Shown in pieces: positions 24,213 through 32,519 of a stretch of DNA of 64,000 bases. Made by a program: the position numbers and the translations under genes. The DNA comes from Halorussus ruber (GTDB lineage Archaea > Halobacteriota > Halobacteria > Halobacteriales > Haladaptataceae): NCBI RefSeq assembly GCF_004765785.1, contig NZ_SBIT01000002.1, positions 1 through 64,000 of the forward strand, written 5' to 3'. The notes beneath the pieces are model-generated. The model saw only the letters and a list, made by a program, of their open reading frames with translations. It ran no database searches and was not told the origin of the DNA. The stretch's first letter is position 1. Each line of letters begins with the position of its first letter.

Positions 24213-25001
24213 ATGAAACCGTCTGCTTCGGTGGTAATTAGTAGTATTCTATCACTTTTTACCTTTTTAATATTCTTATTTTCATATGTATTTATAGCCC
24301 TAACACGGCAGGAGAATACATCAACCAAATCAAAAACCAAGCTATTAAAAGAGAGTGGGGCTGGTCTTCGAACTCTCTTGTCAGTTCCCCTAATTATGAC
24401 GGTGGAAATCGCGCTCAATATCGATCTTCGTCGTGCAGATCGCATCCGAGTAGTTATTAGGAATATTAAGACTCACACAATGTTGATCTCAGCTGTTTTT
24501 CTAGCTCTTTGGTATTCCCGCGGTATTTCAGGGATGAAAAATACCGCTTTACAAGTAATCCAAGGGTATGGAAGTCTTGTACTTGCTTTAGAGGCAGTTC
24601 GTAGCGGTAAAATCACGATAGGAGAGGTATCAGAGGTAAATACTCATGCTGAAGAAATTCGCAGTCTTATGGACCGTTTCTTTGGTGGCCTATTTTTATT
24701 CGGCGGCTTTACCGTCCTGTTGCTTTCAAAAATTGGTGGCCAGCCTGTAGCACAAGAATCAGACCCTCTTTTTATTGCTCTTCTTGTTTTCCTTGCTCTA
24801 TTCTTCGGTTTTGACTATCTTATTAAGATATTATCTTCGGCATTTTATCTTGTGGTCACAATATTTGCATTCATATATATTTCCTCAAAATACAATATTT
24901 ATATCGGTGGATCAATCACGATTATTATACTTCTTCTTGGGATAGTTCTCGGTCTCAAGGTATTTAGTAAAAGTTTGGGAGAAGAGATGTTTGACTCATA
25001 G
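24213..25001 (+). CDS. AT-rich integral membrane protein of unknown function
   Basis: The 262-residue protein has about six hydrophobic segments (residues 8-30, 92-108, 115-130, 155-175, 185-205, 208-255) and hydrophilic loops with Lys and Arg. Its base composition is far below the surrounding genome in GC, and codon use (AAA, ATT, TTA) is atypical, both signs of recent transfer. It starts four bases after a PhiH1-type regulator gene and is followed by a paralogous regulator. Not recognised; a membrane effector of a mobile element or a defence gene is possible but unproven. Confidence 0.75.
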   Translation: MKPSASVVISSILSLFTFLIFLFSYVFIALTRQENTSTKSKTKLLKESGAGLRTLLSVPLIMTVEIALNIDLRRADRIRVVIRNIKTHTMLISAVFLALWYSRGISGMKNTALQVIQGYGSLVLALEAVRSGKITIGEVSEVNTHAEEIRSLMDRFFGGLFLFGGFTVLLLSKIGGQPVAQESDPLFIALLVFLALFFGFDYLIKILSSAFYLVVTIFAFIYISSKYNIYIGGSITIIILLLGIVLGLKVFSKSLGEEMFDS

Positions 25002-25113
25002 CACAGAAACAATCTCTCCATTCACGAAACCTATCTCATGTCCTATTAGACAAATCTTTGCATTGCTAAAACACACAACTATATATACCTCGATAATGAA
25101 AATCAGCGTGACC

Positions 25114-25389
25114 ATGCGCAAACACGCTAGCTGGCTGACCCAGACCGACGAGCGAGTCCTCGAATTCATCCGCGAACACGGCAACCACCCGCCGACGGCG
25201 ATTCGCAACCGACTCGCCGAAATCGGCGACGACCTCGACTACTCGGCCAACCACATCGGCATGCGCTGCCGCGAACTCGACGACTACGGCCTGCTGGAGA
25301 ACCTCGGCGGCGGCACCTACGCCATCACGGACCTCGGCGAGCAGTTCCTCGACGGCGAGTTCGACGCCGGCGACATCGAGAGCAACTAG
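25114..25389 (+). CDS. PhiH1 repressor-like winged-helix protein (paralogue)
   Basis: The 91-residue protein MRKHASWLTQTDERVLEFIREHGNH.. shares the layout and many residues of the gene at 23948 (CRELDDYGLLENLGGGTYAITDLGEQFLDGE), but with high-GC host-like codons. The start at 25114 is chosen over an upstream ATG at 25096 because a strong TATA (CTATATATACC, 25079-25089) lies about 30 bases before it and the family begins MR(Q/K).. here. It probably represses its own or a neighbouring promoter. Confidence 0.82.
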   Translation: MRKHASWLTQTDERVLEFIREHGNHPPTAIRNRLAEIGDDLDYSANHIGMRCRELDDYGLLENLGGGTYAITDLGEQFLDGEFDAGDIESN

Positions 25390-25521
25390 TAGCGCCGACG
25401 CCGATTTTCTCTCTTTCGCGCACTCCGGAGCGACGGCGACGCTCGACCCGCCGCCGCGCCGGTCCGTGCCAGTCCGCGCCGGTCCGTAAAAGCCAATTAG
25501 TCGCGCGCGGACTTCGAGAGC

Positions 25522-26184
25522 GTGTTCGGAGTAGACGAGGCTGGCAAGGGTCCGGTGTTGGGGTCGATGTTCGCGGCCGCGGTCCGAGTGCCCGACGCGG
25601 GTCTCCTCCCCGCGGACGTGGACGACTCGAAGAAGCTCTCGGTCGAGCGCCGCGAGGAGATGGCGGCCGAACTCCGCGCGGACGACCGCATCACAGTCGG
25701 CGTCGCCGAGATTCCGGTCGAGCGAATCGACGACCCCGAGACCGACATGAACACCCTCACCGTGGCGGCCCACGCCGAGGCCATCGCAGAAGTGGTCGGA
25801 GCGGACGAGGAGAGTCAACAGGAGGGAATCGTAGACGCTGGCGACACCAGCGAACAGCGGTTCGCTCGCCGGGTCGCCGACCGCGTGCCCGCGGCGGTGG
25901 ATTTGACCGCGGAACACGGTGCCGACGAGGACCACGCGGTCGTCGGCGCGGCCAGCGTCGTCGCCAAAGTCGAGCGCGACGCCCACGTCTCGGCGCTGGC
26001 CGAGGAGTATCGCGGCGAGTTCGGCGACGTGGGGTCGGGCTACCCGCACGATTCGGTCACCCGCGAGTTTCTGGAGACCTTCGTGGCCGAGCAGGGGCGG
26101 CTTCCGGACTGCGCGCGCCGGAGTTGGTCCACCTGCGAGGACGTGTTGGCCGAACAGCAACAGGCAGGTCTCGGGGATTTTTGA
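25522..26184 (+). CDS. rnhB: Ribonuclease HII
   Basis: RNase HII cuts RNA in RNA-DNA hybrids and removes single ribonucleotides and primers. The 220-residue product begins FGVDEAGKGPVLG (catalytic Asp-Glu), has 'DDSKKLSVERREEMA' near residue 33, 'DEDHAVVGAASVVAKVERD' near residue 135 with the third acidic residue, and 'GSGYPHDSVTREFL'. The start is GTG at 25522; there is no in-frame ATG before the catalytic DEAGKG. Single gene between the regulator and a 318-bp gene-free stretch. Confidence 0.95.
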   Translation: MFGVDEAGKGPVLGSMFAAAVRVPDAGLLPADVDDSKKLSVERREEMAAELRADDRITVGVAEIPVERIDDPETDMNTLTVAAHAEAIAEVVGADEESQQEGIVDAGDTSEQRFARRVADRVPAAVDLTAEHGADEDHAVVGAASVVAKVERDAHVSALAEEYRGEFGDVGSGYPHDSVTREFLETFVAEQGRLPDCARRSWSTCEDVLAEQQQAGLGDF

Positions 26185-26502
26185 GATAGTCGAGGCTCAG
26201 TTACGGAGTGGACTTCTTCGGAGGGTTCGGGGACTGCTACCGGTGATTTGGCGGGAGAGGCGAAGCTAGCTCTCTCCGACTCTGTGGAGTCACCGCGACC
26301 GCCTCGCACAGTACCGCGACCGCGTGCCTCACGCCTCCCCACCCTCCTGCGGTCCTCGGTCGCTTCACTCCCTGCGGTCCTCGTCCCTCACGCGAGTCAC
26401 TCCTTCACTTCGTTCAGTCGCTCCCGCGCGCCGGGTGGAAGGTCTCGCTCCCGCGCGCCGGGTGGAAGGTCAAATGTAGCCCATGTCACCCGAGATGGGA
26501 AG
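26185..26502. repeat. Gene-free stretch with a perfect 27-bp tandem duplication
   Basis: No credible gene. A 27-bp unit (26418-26444) is repeated exactly at 26445-26471. Before it are several CTGCGGTCCTCGTC-like and CACTTCGTTCAGTCGCT-like segments that are near-palindromic and common between haloarchaeal genes. A hairpin TGTAGC/GCTACA (26475-26507) spans the stop codon of the next minus-strand gene and may act in termination. Confidence 0.55.
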
Positions 26503-26784
26503 CTACACCCGACCGCCTTCGGGAGAGTACGGCGGCAGGTCCCACTTCAGCAGGAGCGTCCGAATCCCGAGGCCGATTAGCGCGACACCGAGCGCGAGGA
26601 ACGCACCGGTGGCGAGGTTCCACCCCGCGGCGTTGAAACTCATGGTCACGAGTCCGAACCCGGCGAAGATTCCCACGGTGGCGACGAGCGTCCAGAAGAT
26701 GCGACCGGCGAGCAGTTCGAGTTCGGCGCGAACCGCGCGCCGGACGACCCGGTCTAACTCCTCGTCGGAGGTCTCGGAGGGCAT
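26503..26784 (-). CDS. Two-helix membrane protein of unknown function
   Basis: The 93-residue protein has an acidic N-terminal helix (DEELDRVVRRAVRAELELLAG), two membrane helices (FWTLVATVGIFAGFGLVTMSF and LATGAFLALGVALIGLGIRTLLL) and a short basic tail. Not recognised beyond a small membrane protein. It stands alone downstream of a mazF-like gene, on the same strand, 54 bases after it begins its own unit. Confidence 0.6.
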   Translation of the reverse strand: MPSETSDEELDRVVRRAVRAELELLAGRIFWTLVATVGIFAGFGLVTMSFNAAGWNLATGAFLALGVALIGLGIRTLLLKWDLPPYSPEGGRV

Positions 26785-26838
26785 AGCACGGAGTTATTCG
26801 GCTTCGTACAAGAAGGTTCGCGTCCAAACTAATCGCCG

Positions 26839-27192
26839 TTAAACGTCTCGCAGACCGAGACTGTATTCGAGAGCCGTATCAACCGAGGTCATCCGGTCGT
26901 CCGGAACTGACCCGAGATTCTCTCGAACACGGTGTTCGACGGAAATAGTCCGTACTTGACTACAAAGTGCGACCGAGTCCTCTCGGAGTGGACACTCCTC
27001 GGCTTCTATCAGTGCTTCGAACGGATACAGTTGGTCGCCGAACGAGGTGGTAAATGGGACGACGACTGTTGTCGGTGCGTTTTCGTTTCCGATGTCGTTC
27101 TGTACCACTAGACACGGACGAGTTCCGCGCTGTTCGGACCCACGAGTTGGGTCGGGTTCGACAATTACGACATCGCCACGACGAACCTCCAT
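26839..27192 (-). CDS. MazF/PemK-family endoribonuclease toxin
   Basis: The 117-residue protein matches MazF/PemK: 'RRGDVVIVEPDPTRGSEQRGTRPCLVVQND' (GDV, G-x-E-x-x-x-x-RP), 'TTVVVPFTTS', 'EDSVALCSQVRTISVEHRV'. MazF proteins cut mRNA at short motifs. It follows the AbrB-type antitoxin gene by three bases, a typical two-gene operon. Confidence 0.9.
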   Translation of the reverse strand: MEVRRGDVVIVEPDPTRGSEQRGTRPCLVVQNDIGNENAPTTVVVPFTTSFGDQLYPFEALIEAEECPLREDSVALCSQVRTISVEHRVRENLGSVPDDRMTSVDTALEYSLGLRDV

Positions 27193-27195
27193 CGC

Positions 27196-27462
27196 CTACC
27201 AGTCCGGAGCATCGCCTAGTTCTTCGTTCGCTTCGCGCGAGACTCCGTCGAACGACTCCGCGATTGGCTGGTCGCGGTCCGCACGGCGACGGTAGCCCTC
27301 TGCGAGTTCATCACGAGTTACTGGCTTCTCTATGACTATTTTACCGTCTTCGTTACTGACGACTACCTCGTCACCTCCATGGATACCGAACTGCTCCCGA
27401 ATCCGTTTCGGAAGCGTCACTTGTCCCCGCTCACCGACTTTTCGGCGTTCGCTCTCACTCAT
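27196..27462 (-). CDS. AbrB/MazE-type antitoxin
   Basis: The 88-residue protein has the swapped-hairpin DNA-binding domain: 'RKVGERGQVTLPKRIREQFGIHGGDEVVVSNEDGKIVIEKP' (residues 6-48), followed by an acidic, disordered tail (RDELAEGYRRRADRDQPIAESFDGVSRE) that would wrap around the MazF partner. It heads the operon; two 9-bp direct repeats with an 11-bp period sit just upstream (27466-27485) and are probable binding sites. Confidence 0.88.
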   Translation of the reverse strand: MSESERRKVGERGQVTLPKRIREQFGIHGGDEVVVSNEDGKIVIEKPVTRDELAEGYRRRADRDQPIAESFDGVSREANEELGDAPDW

Positions 27463-27465
27463 AGA

Positions 27466-27485
27466 AATTCATATTTAATTCATAT
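27466..27485. promoter_or_regulatory. AATTCATAT direct repeats before the mazEF-like operon
   Basis: AATTCATAT occurs at 27466-27474 and 27477-27485, one helical turn apart, in the AT-rich promoter immediately before the antitoxin start at 27462. It probably combines promoter and operator. Confidence 0.45.
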
Positions 27486-27545
27486 CCGTTAGTCTTGCGG
27501 TCGAATGACTGCTATCAGGCGAGCAGGAATAGAAAGCAGATAGGG

Positions 27546-29123
27546 TTACTTGTCCGTTAGCAGGCTCCGCAGGATGTCACCGTAGGCGGGCCGGGTGATC
27601 AGCACGCCGATGAGGACGCCGAGGATGGTGACGATGGCGAACCCTTGCAGGTCGCCCAGCGAGAGGACCGCCAGCGGACTCATGGCGATGATGGTCGTCG
27701 CGGCCGCCGCGCCGATGACCCAGAACGCCTTGCGGAAGCGGCTCTGGAACACCCGCGAGGAGGACACGTCGCCCTCGGACATGACCTCGTCGGCGATGAT
27801 GATGAGGTCGTCCACCCCGGTCCCGATGACCGCGATGAACCCGGCGATGTGTGAGAGGTCCAGCGGGAGTTGGACCGCGGCGGCGAACCCGAGCAGGATG
27901 ACGACCTCCGAGAGCGCCGTCACCAGCATCGGGGCCGCGACCTTCGGGTCGCCGTACCGGAGGAAGACCACGGCGCTGACCGCGCCGACCGCGACCAGTC
28001 CGGTGATGAGCGAGTAGAGCTTGAACTCCTCGGCCAGACTCGGCGCGAGGAAGTACGACGTCCCCTGCTCCATGTTCAGCGAGGCCGGGAGCGCACCCGC
28101 GTTCAGGTGAATCTGGAGCTCGCGGGCCTCGGACATGTTCGTCGTGCTCATGACGAAGTTGGGGCTCTGGGTGAACTTCTCCTGACGGAAGGTCCCGGCG
28201 AGGCGCGACCCCATGTTGGCGGCGTAGACGGTCTCGCCGTCAACCACCGTGTAGAGACAGTAACCGGGGTCGTCGGGGTTGGTCTGCCAGCGACACTGGC
28301 CGACGCCCTCGGTGACGAAGCCGAACTTCCGCATCGAGTCCGAGAAGTTCTGGGCCGACTGCTGGTTCAGGACCACCGGGACGTTCGGGCCGAGGGTCCG
28401 AGACTCCTGTGCGGTCCCGATGCTCTGAAAGTCGCCCTGCGAGAGGAGCGGAACCCGGCGGTACTGGGTGTCGTTCCCGGTCTGGTTCCGGGCCGGGAAC
28501 CCCGCGACGATTTGGACCTTCCCGCGCTCGGTCACGAGGTCCTCGACTTGGCTCCGGTTGGTGTTGGGCATCTCGATGACCACGAAGTGTTCGCCCTGCG
28601 CGGTCTCGACCTGCTGGACGCGACCGCCGGAGAGTCCGGCCTTCGAGATTTTGTCCCGCAGGATTCGGACGACGGTGTTGCGCGTCGCCTCGGTGACGCC
28701 GGACCGGACGTTGCTGTAGTCGTATCCGGACTGGTCGAGCGCCGAGGTGAGCTGGTCTCGCGTGACGTTGTTGCTGAACACCTCGACGGTCGTGGTCTCG
28801 TTCTGCGCTCTGGCGAGACGCACCTTCACGTCGCCAGCGCCCACGTTCGAGAGGTTGCCAGCGACCGACTTCTCGACCGTTCCGGGTTGAGTTTGGGGCG
28901 AGAGGCTGACCTCCGCGGTCATCCCGTCGACGGGCGCTCTGATGCGAGTCCCGCCGGAGAGTTCGAGGCCGAACTTGAGGTTGGTCGGACCGCTGTCGGT
29001 CTCCTCGACGACTGCGCCGCTACTGGTGCTGTCGCCGCCGACGCCGGGGGCGAAGATTGCGAACGTGCTGACGACGAGGAAGATGGCGAGCAGGATGACC
29101 CGCCAATTGTCGCGGATGTCCAT
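27546..29123 (-). CDS. secD: Preprotein translocase subunit SecD
   Basis: SecD with SecF assists protein export through SecYEG. The 525-residue product has one N-terminal helix, a large periplasmic-type region beginning 'LKFGLELSGGTRIRAPV', and five C-terminal helices with 'AVGAVSAVVFLRYGD', 'HIAGFIAVIGTGVDDLIIIADEVM' and 'FWVIGAAAATTIIAMSPLA', which match SecD of the RND superfamily. It follows secF with a one-base overlap of stop and start (TAATG), so the two are translationally coupled, in the order usual for haloarchaea. Confidence 0.96.
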   Translation of the reverse strand: MDIRDNWRVILLAIFLVVSTFAIFAPGVGGDSTSSGAVVEETDSGPTNLKFGLELSGGTRIRAPVDGMTAEVSLSPQTQPGTVEKSVAGNLSNVGAGDVKVRLARAQNETTTVEVFSNNVTRDQLTSALDQSGYDYSNVRSGVTEATRNTVVRILRDKISKAGLSGGRVQQVETAQGEHFVVIEMPNTNRSQVEDLVTERGKVQIVAGFPARNQTGNDTQYRRVPLLSQGDFQSIGTAQESRTLGPNVPVVLNQQSAQNFSDSMRKFGFVTEGVGQCRWQTNPDDPGYCLYTVVDGETVYAANMGSRLAGTFRQEKFTQSPNFVMSTTNMSEARELQIHLNAGALPASLNMEQGTSYFLAPSLAEEFKLYSLITGLVAVGAVSAVVFLRYGDPKVAAPMLVTALSEVVILLGFAAAVQLPLDLSHIAGFIAVIGTGVDDLIIIADEVMSEGDVSSSRVFQSRFRKAFWVIGAAAATTIIAMSPLAVLSLGDLQGFAIVTILGVLIGVLITRPAYGDILRSLLTDK

Positions 29124-30004
29124 TACTTGGCCACCCCCTCGTACTTGTACCAGCGAAGCAGACTGAGATTGAGCATGTAGGTGTTCATCAGGTCAGTTGC
29201 GAGGCCGAGCACGAGCACGATACCGATGGACGCCAGCAGGTCGATGCCGAACAGGTAGGCGACGAACGCCATGACCGCCATCGACGACAGCGACGTGACG
29301 GTCATGGTCACACCGGTCCGCATCGCGCGGTGGGTCGACTCGTAGAAGCCGCCCGACCGCCGCAGGATGTGGTTGTTCAGCAGGATGTCGGAGTCCACCG
29401 AGTAACCGATGAGCATCAGGAGGGCCGCGACCGTCCCCAGCGACAGGGGAATGCCCAGCAGATTCATCAGCGCGACCGGAATCATGATGTCGCTGAACGC
29501 CGAGATGACCACCGCGATGGAGGGCACGAACGACCGGAACATCAGGAAGACCAGCACGCTCATGCCGACGAACGCCAGTCCGATGCCCATCAGCGCGAGG
29601 CGCTGGGTCGATTCGCCGAAGCTCGCCGACGTTCCCTGCACGGATTTCACGATGTCGGCCTTCTGTTGCCCTTGTACGGGCTGTAAGTTGTTTCTGGCCT
29701 GATTGGCAATGTTTTGGGCCTCCGGTCCGAACGTCACGATGTACGTGTTTTGAGTAGTTTGAACGGGCGTGACTGTCGCTTCTGAACTAAACGCAGCTGG
29801 AATTTCAGAGGGCGGTGTCGACGTCTGAGCTCGTAGCTCCGTACCACCAGTAAACTCCATCCCGAGCTGTACCGGCGCGCCGGTGAAGACGTACCACCCG
29901 AGGATTACCAACAGTGCGACGGCGAGCACTGCCAACGGAATCGCCGCCAACTGCCGGTTAGTGTACTGGGTGTAGTCCACCTCCGGCACTTCGAACGCTA
30001 CCAT
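29123..30004 (-). CDS. secF: Protein translocase subunit SecF
   Basis: The 293-residue protein shows one N-terminal helix, a short external domain with 'PVQLGMEFTGGTELRAQT', and five further helices with 'FRSFVPSIAVVISAFSDIMIPVALMNLLGIPLSLGTVAALLMLIGYSVDSDILLNNHIL', including the conserved DSDILLN region (given in parts). It is the first gene of the secFD unit. The 180-bp AT-rich stretch upstream separates it from a divergent Cys-rich peptide precursor gene. Confidence 0.95.
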   Translation of the reverse strand: MVAFEVPEVDYTQYTNRQLAAIPLAVLAVALLVILGWYVFTGAPVQLGMEFTGGTELRAQTSTPPSEIPAAFSSEATVTPVQTTQNTYIVTFGPEAQNIANQARNNLQPVQGQQKADIVKSVQGTSASFGESTQRLALMGIGLAFVGMSVLVFLMFRSFVPSIAVVISAFSDIMIPVALMNLLGIPLSLGTVAALLMLIGYSVDSDILLNNHILRRSGGFYESTHRAMRTGVTMTVTSLSSMAVMAFVAYLFGIDLLASIGIVLVLGLATDLMNTYMLNLSLLRWYKYEGVAK

Positions 30005-30184
30005 ATGGGTGAGAAATGAGGTGGGGCCGTGAATAAGTGTTCTTATCCATCTTGTTCAGTAGACCAATCTGAGAGTAAATAGGAGACATTATCCCCCTCA
30101 CCTTCATATATCCGTTCATACATTATTGCCGGTTCTGTATTTTATAGTAATACTTAAGTAATTATATATATATTTTACACGAAT

Positions 30185-30850
30185 ATGTCTGAAGAAGACA
30201 AAGTGAGCAAACGGCGTGCGCTACAAGCAGTCGGACAGTCTCAACAAACGAATCAAGGAGAAGAAACTGAGCGGCGAGGAATATTAAAGGGAGTTGCGAC
30301 GAGTCTGTTGGGAATTACAGTCTCGTTACTCGGGATCTCCGACACGGGAAGTGCAACTGGTCAAAAAGACTTCGACACGCAGCCATTAGAGGTTAATCCG
30401 AGGCGTGCCCAAGAAGCTATAAAAGGAGTTAACCAACAGTTGTTAGATGCTTTAGTTGCCGATGGGCATATTTCTGAACCATCGGCCAGCGTTTTCCCCA
30501 CCCATAAAATGTCTGGTGAGGAACGCATAGGCGGTGTGGAACGGCTTTTAGCTGGGGAGATTGACCAACGGATTTTCCACAAGCAAACGAATCAGGGAGG
30601 TCGATTGTCGCTTAATGTTCCAACTGGGGAGCATTCATCCTTTGCGGTATTTCACCCAAAGGATGGGTCAAAGCGGGTCTTCTATGATGCCAAAGGTAAC
30701 AAGGAAGAAATTTCTACCTCCGACCACTGTAATGGGTGTTGGTGTACGTGGGATGCTGCTTGTGTTGGCGATGCATGGGTTTGTGATGAACATTGCCCGA
30801 ATTGCTGGGTAGGTGATTGTCAAACAGTCAAATATCACTGTGGGTGTTGA
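30185..30850 (+). CDS. Precursor of a ten-cysteine C-terminal peptide (halocin-like layout)
   Basis: The 221-residue protein has an N-terminal region with 'ETERRGILKGVATSLLGITVSLLG' (RR followed by a hydrophobic stretch, Tat-like), a middle domain of about 100 residues without recognisable motifs, and a C-terminal segment of 43 residues with ten cysteines, beginning after SDHCNGCWCTWDAACVG and ending HCGC. Halocin C8 is released from the C-terminus of a longer Tat-exported precursor whose N-terminal part gives immunity, and it also has ten cysteines; the peptide here is shorter and differs in sequence. Low GC and AT-rich flanks suggest acquisition. Alternatives: a secreted redox or metal-binding protein. 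Confidence 0.65.
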   Translation: MSEEDKVSKRRALQAVGQSQQTNQGEETERRGILKGVATSLLGITVSLLGISDTGSATGQKDFDTQPLEVNPRRAQEAIKGVNQQLLDALVADGHISEPSASVFPTHKMSGEERIGGVERLLAGEIDQRIFHKQTNQGGRLSLNVPTGEHSSFAVFHPKDGSKRVFYDAKGNKEEISTSDHCNGCWCTWDAACVGDAWVCDEHCPNCWVGDCQTVKYHCGC

Positions 30851-30954
30851 AATTTGTGATTTTGGCCCAATAAACAACCCCCTAATAGCAGGACAACCAT
30901 ACTTTTGGTAGGGGTAGCGTTGTGGTTTTATAATTAGAACACGAACCACGAGTC

Positions 30955-31320
30955 ATGGTACGTGGAAACAAGGAGAAGGACCTGAGCCAGCGACACGAAG
31001 ACCTCGCGCCCGCCGAGCGCGTCGTCGTCTCCTACCCGGAGGACCTGAGCGAGTGGGGTCGGTTCCAAGTCGAGAAAGACGCCTTCGTGGCCTACCTCCG
31101 CAAGACCAAGACCGACAGGGTCCGGCAGGGCGACGCGTGGGAGGAGTTCGTCGGCGTCGGGTGCTGCGGGAGTACCCTCGACGTGCCACTCCGCGTCGAG
31201 CGAATCGAAGGCGGGGAGACGCTCGGCCCCGAGACGGAGATCGAGTGGGAAATTCGGGAGGCCTGCGGGATTCAGGGCGGCTGGCAAGTGCAGAGCCAGA
31301 GCGGACCGAACGAAGTGTAA
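30955..31320 (+). CDS. Haloarchaeal protein of unknown function
   Basis: The 121-residue soluble protein has 'ERVVVSYPEDLSEWGRFQVEKDAFVAYLRKTKTDRV', a pair of adjacent cysteines (GVGCCGSTLDVPLRVE) and an alpha/beta composition. Not recognised. It has high-GC host-like codons, unlike the gene before it, and ends 12 bases from a convergent DUF5812-type gene. Confidence 0.65.
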   Translation: MVRGNKEKDLSQRHEDLAPAERVVVSYPEDLSEWGRFQVEKDAFVAYLRKTKTDRVRQGDAWEEFVGVGCCGSTLDVPLRVERIEGGETLGPETEIEWEIREACGIQGGWQVQSQSGPNEV

Positions 31321-31332
31321 TCAACTCCCTTC

Positions 31333-31812
31333 TCAGGGCATGTAGCGCACGCTGACGACGCCCTCCTCGGACCGGACCTCGACTCGGGAGACGCCGAGTC
31401 GGGCCGCCCGCGAGAGGGTTCCCTCGTCGTCGAGCACGTCGGCGACCGCGTCCTCGGTGTCCTCGGGCGGCACCGTGAGGACGTGAATCTCGCCGTCTCC
31501 GGCGCGCTCGGTCCGGGCGATTTCGCCCACGTCCTGCTCGGCGGCGAGGTCACGCTCTTGGGTTGTCGGGGGTTCCTCGCTGCGCTCGGTCGAGAGTTGG
31601 CGGCGCTCCTCGACTTCCACGACCGACCACGTGAGGTTCATCGGCGGGTCGGGCGCGACGGTCGCTTCCACGGCGTCTTCCTCCTCGACACCGGGGTTCG
31701 AGGAGAGCGTGTGGACCTGCCCGTCGTGGACGTCCTTCAGTACCGCCGAGTCGCCCTCGGCGTGGGTGACGAGGAAGCTGCTGGTCTTCTCCTCGGGGTC
31801 AGGGTCGGACAT
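31333..31812 (-). CDS. DUF5812-type haloarchaeal protein
   Basis: The 159-residue, very acidic protein begins 'KTSSFLVTHAEGDSAVLKDVHDGQVHTLSSNP', contains an OB- or barrel-like first half ('MNLTWSVVEVEERRQ') and a second domain with 'EIHVLTVPPEDTEDAVADVLDDEGTLSRAARLGVSRVEVR'. I associate it with DUF5812, a haloarchaeal family of unknown role; the assignment is by memory of layout, not a search. Single gene. Confidence 0.65.
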   Translation of the reverse strand: MSDPDPEEKTSSFLVTHAEGDSAVLKDVHDGQVHTLSSNPGVEEEDAVEATVAPDPPMNLTWSVVEVEERRQLSTERSEEPPTTQERDLAAEQDVGEIARTERAGDGEIHVLTVPPEDTEDAVADVLDDEGTLSRAARLGVSRVEVRSEEGVVSVRYMP

Positions 31813-31878
31813 GAACGTAGGTACGACGGCCGTGCTTTTTTCGGTTGCGTTCCCGGTCGCATTGGAGCATATATTCGC

Positions 31879-32424
31879 TCACTCGGCGAAGTGATGCACG
31901 ACCAGAACGAGCGCCGCGGCGACGAGGGGCGGCGCGACGGCGTACGTCGCCGGGAGCGAGTAGAGGAACTCCACGATGGGCGCGACCAGCGCGGGCGGGG
32001 CCTCGCGCTGGTCCGGCGGCGCGGAGATGAGAAGCGAGACGTACAGCGAGAGGACGAAGACGTAGCCCGAGAGCGCGAGCGACACGTCAGCGCGGGTGTT
32101 TCCGGTCCCGCGGGCGTGGCGTCGTCCGGCAGAGACTACCGGCGCGACCAGCGCGACCAAAAGCAAGACCCCGCCGACGATGAGGAAGGCCCGCGAGAAG
32201 GTAGCGAGTTCCGAGCCGCCTGCGGTGTTCAGCACCCAGACCGGGAGCGCGAGCAGGAGCAGGAGCGCGAGCAGGCCACCGAGGAAGAGGCTCACGACGA
32301 CGTAGGACTTCAGCAGTCGGGACTCGGTGTCGGCGTACGCTCGGCGGAAGGACCCCACGAGGACGCTCCGCGACTCCTCGGTCCGGGGCGCGTCTGGTTC
32401 CGTGCCGGTCTCTGCGTCGGCCAT
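31879..32424 (-). CDS. Four-helix membrane protein of unknown function
   Basis: The 181-residue protein has an acidic start, 'SFRRAYADTESRLLKSYVVVSLFLGGLLALLLLLALPVWVL' (split motif; first membrane helix), a second helix 'AFLIVGGVLLLVALVAPVV', a third 'LSGYVFVLSLYVSLLI' and a fourth 'AVAPPLVAAALVLVVHHF'. The start at 32424 (MADAETG) is preferred to an ATG 30 bases earlier because of the short distance to a TATA-like CCTTTTG. Not recognised; it lies next to the right end of an IS element but its codons are host-like. Confidence 0.6.
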   Translation of the reverse strand: MADAETGTEPDAPRTEESRSVLVGSFRRAYADTESRLLKSYVVVSLFLGGLLALLLLLALPVWVLNTAGGSELATFSRAFLIVGGVLLLVALVAPVVSAGRRHARGTGNTRADVSLALSGYVFVLSLYVSLLISAPPDQREAPPALVAPIVEFLYSLPATYAVAPPLVAAALVLVVHHFAE

Positions 32425-32519
32425 CTCGTCCGGAGGTTGGGAAGGCGGGGACAAAAGGGGTGCGGTGACATCCTCCCCGCGCTAAAGCGCCGAGCTTCCC
32501 ACACGGTGGGAATACCAGC

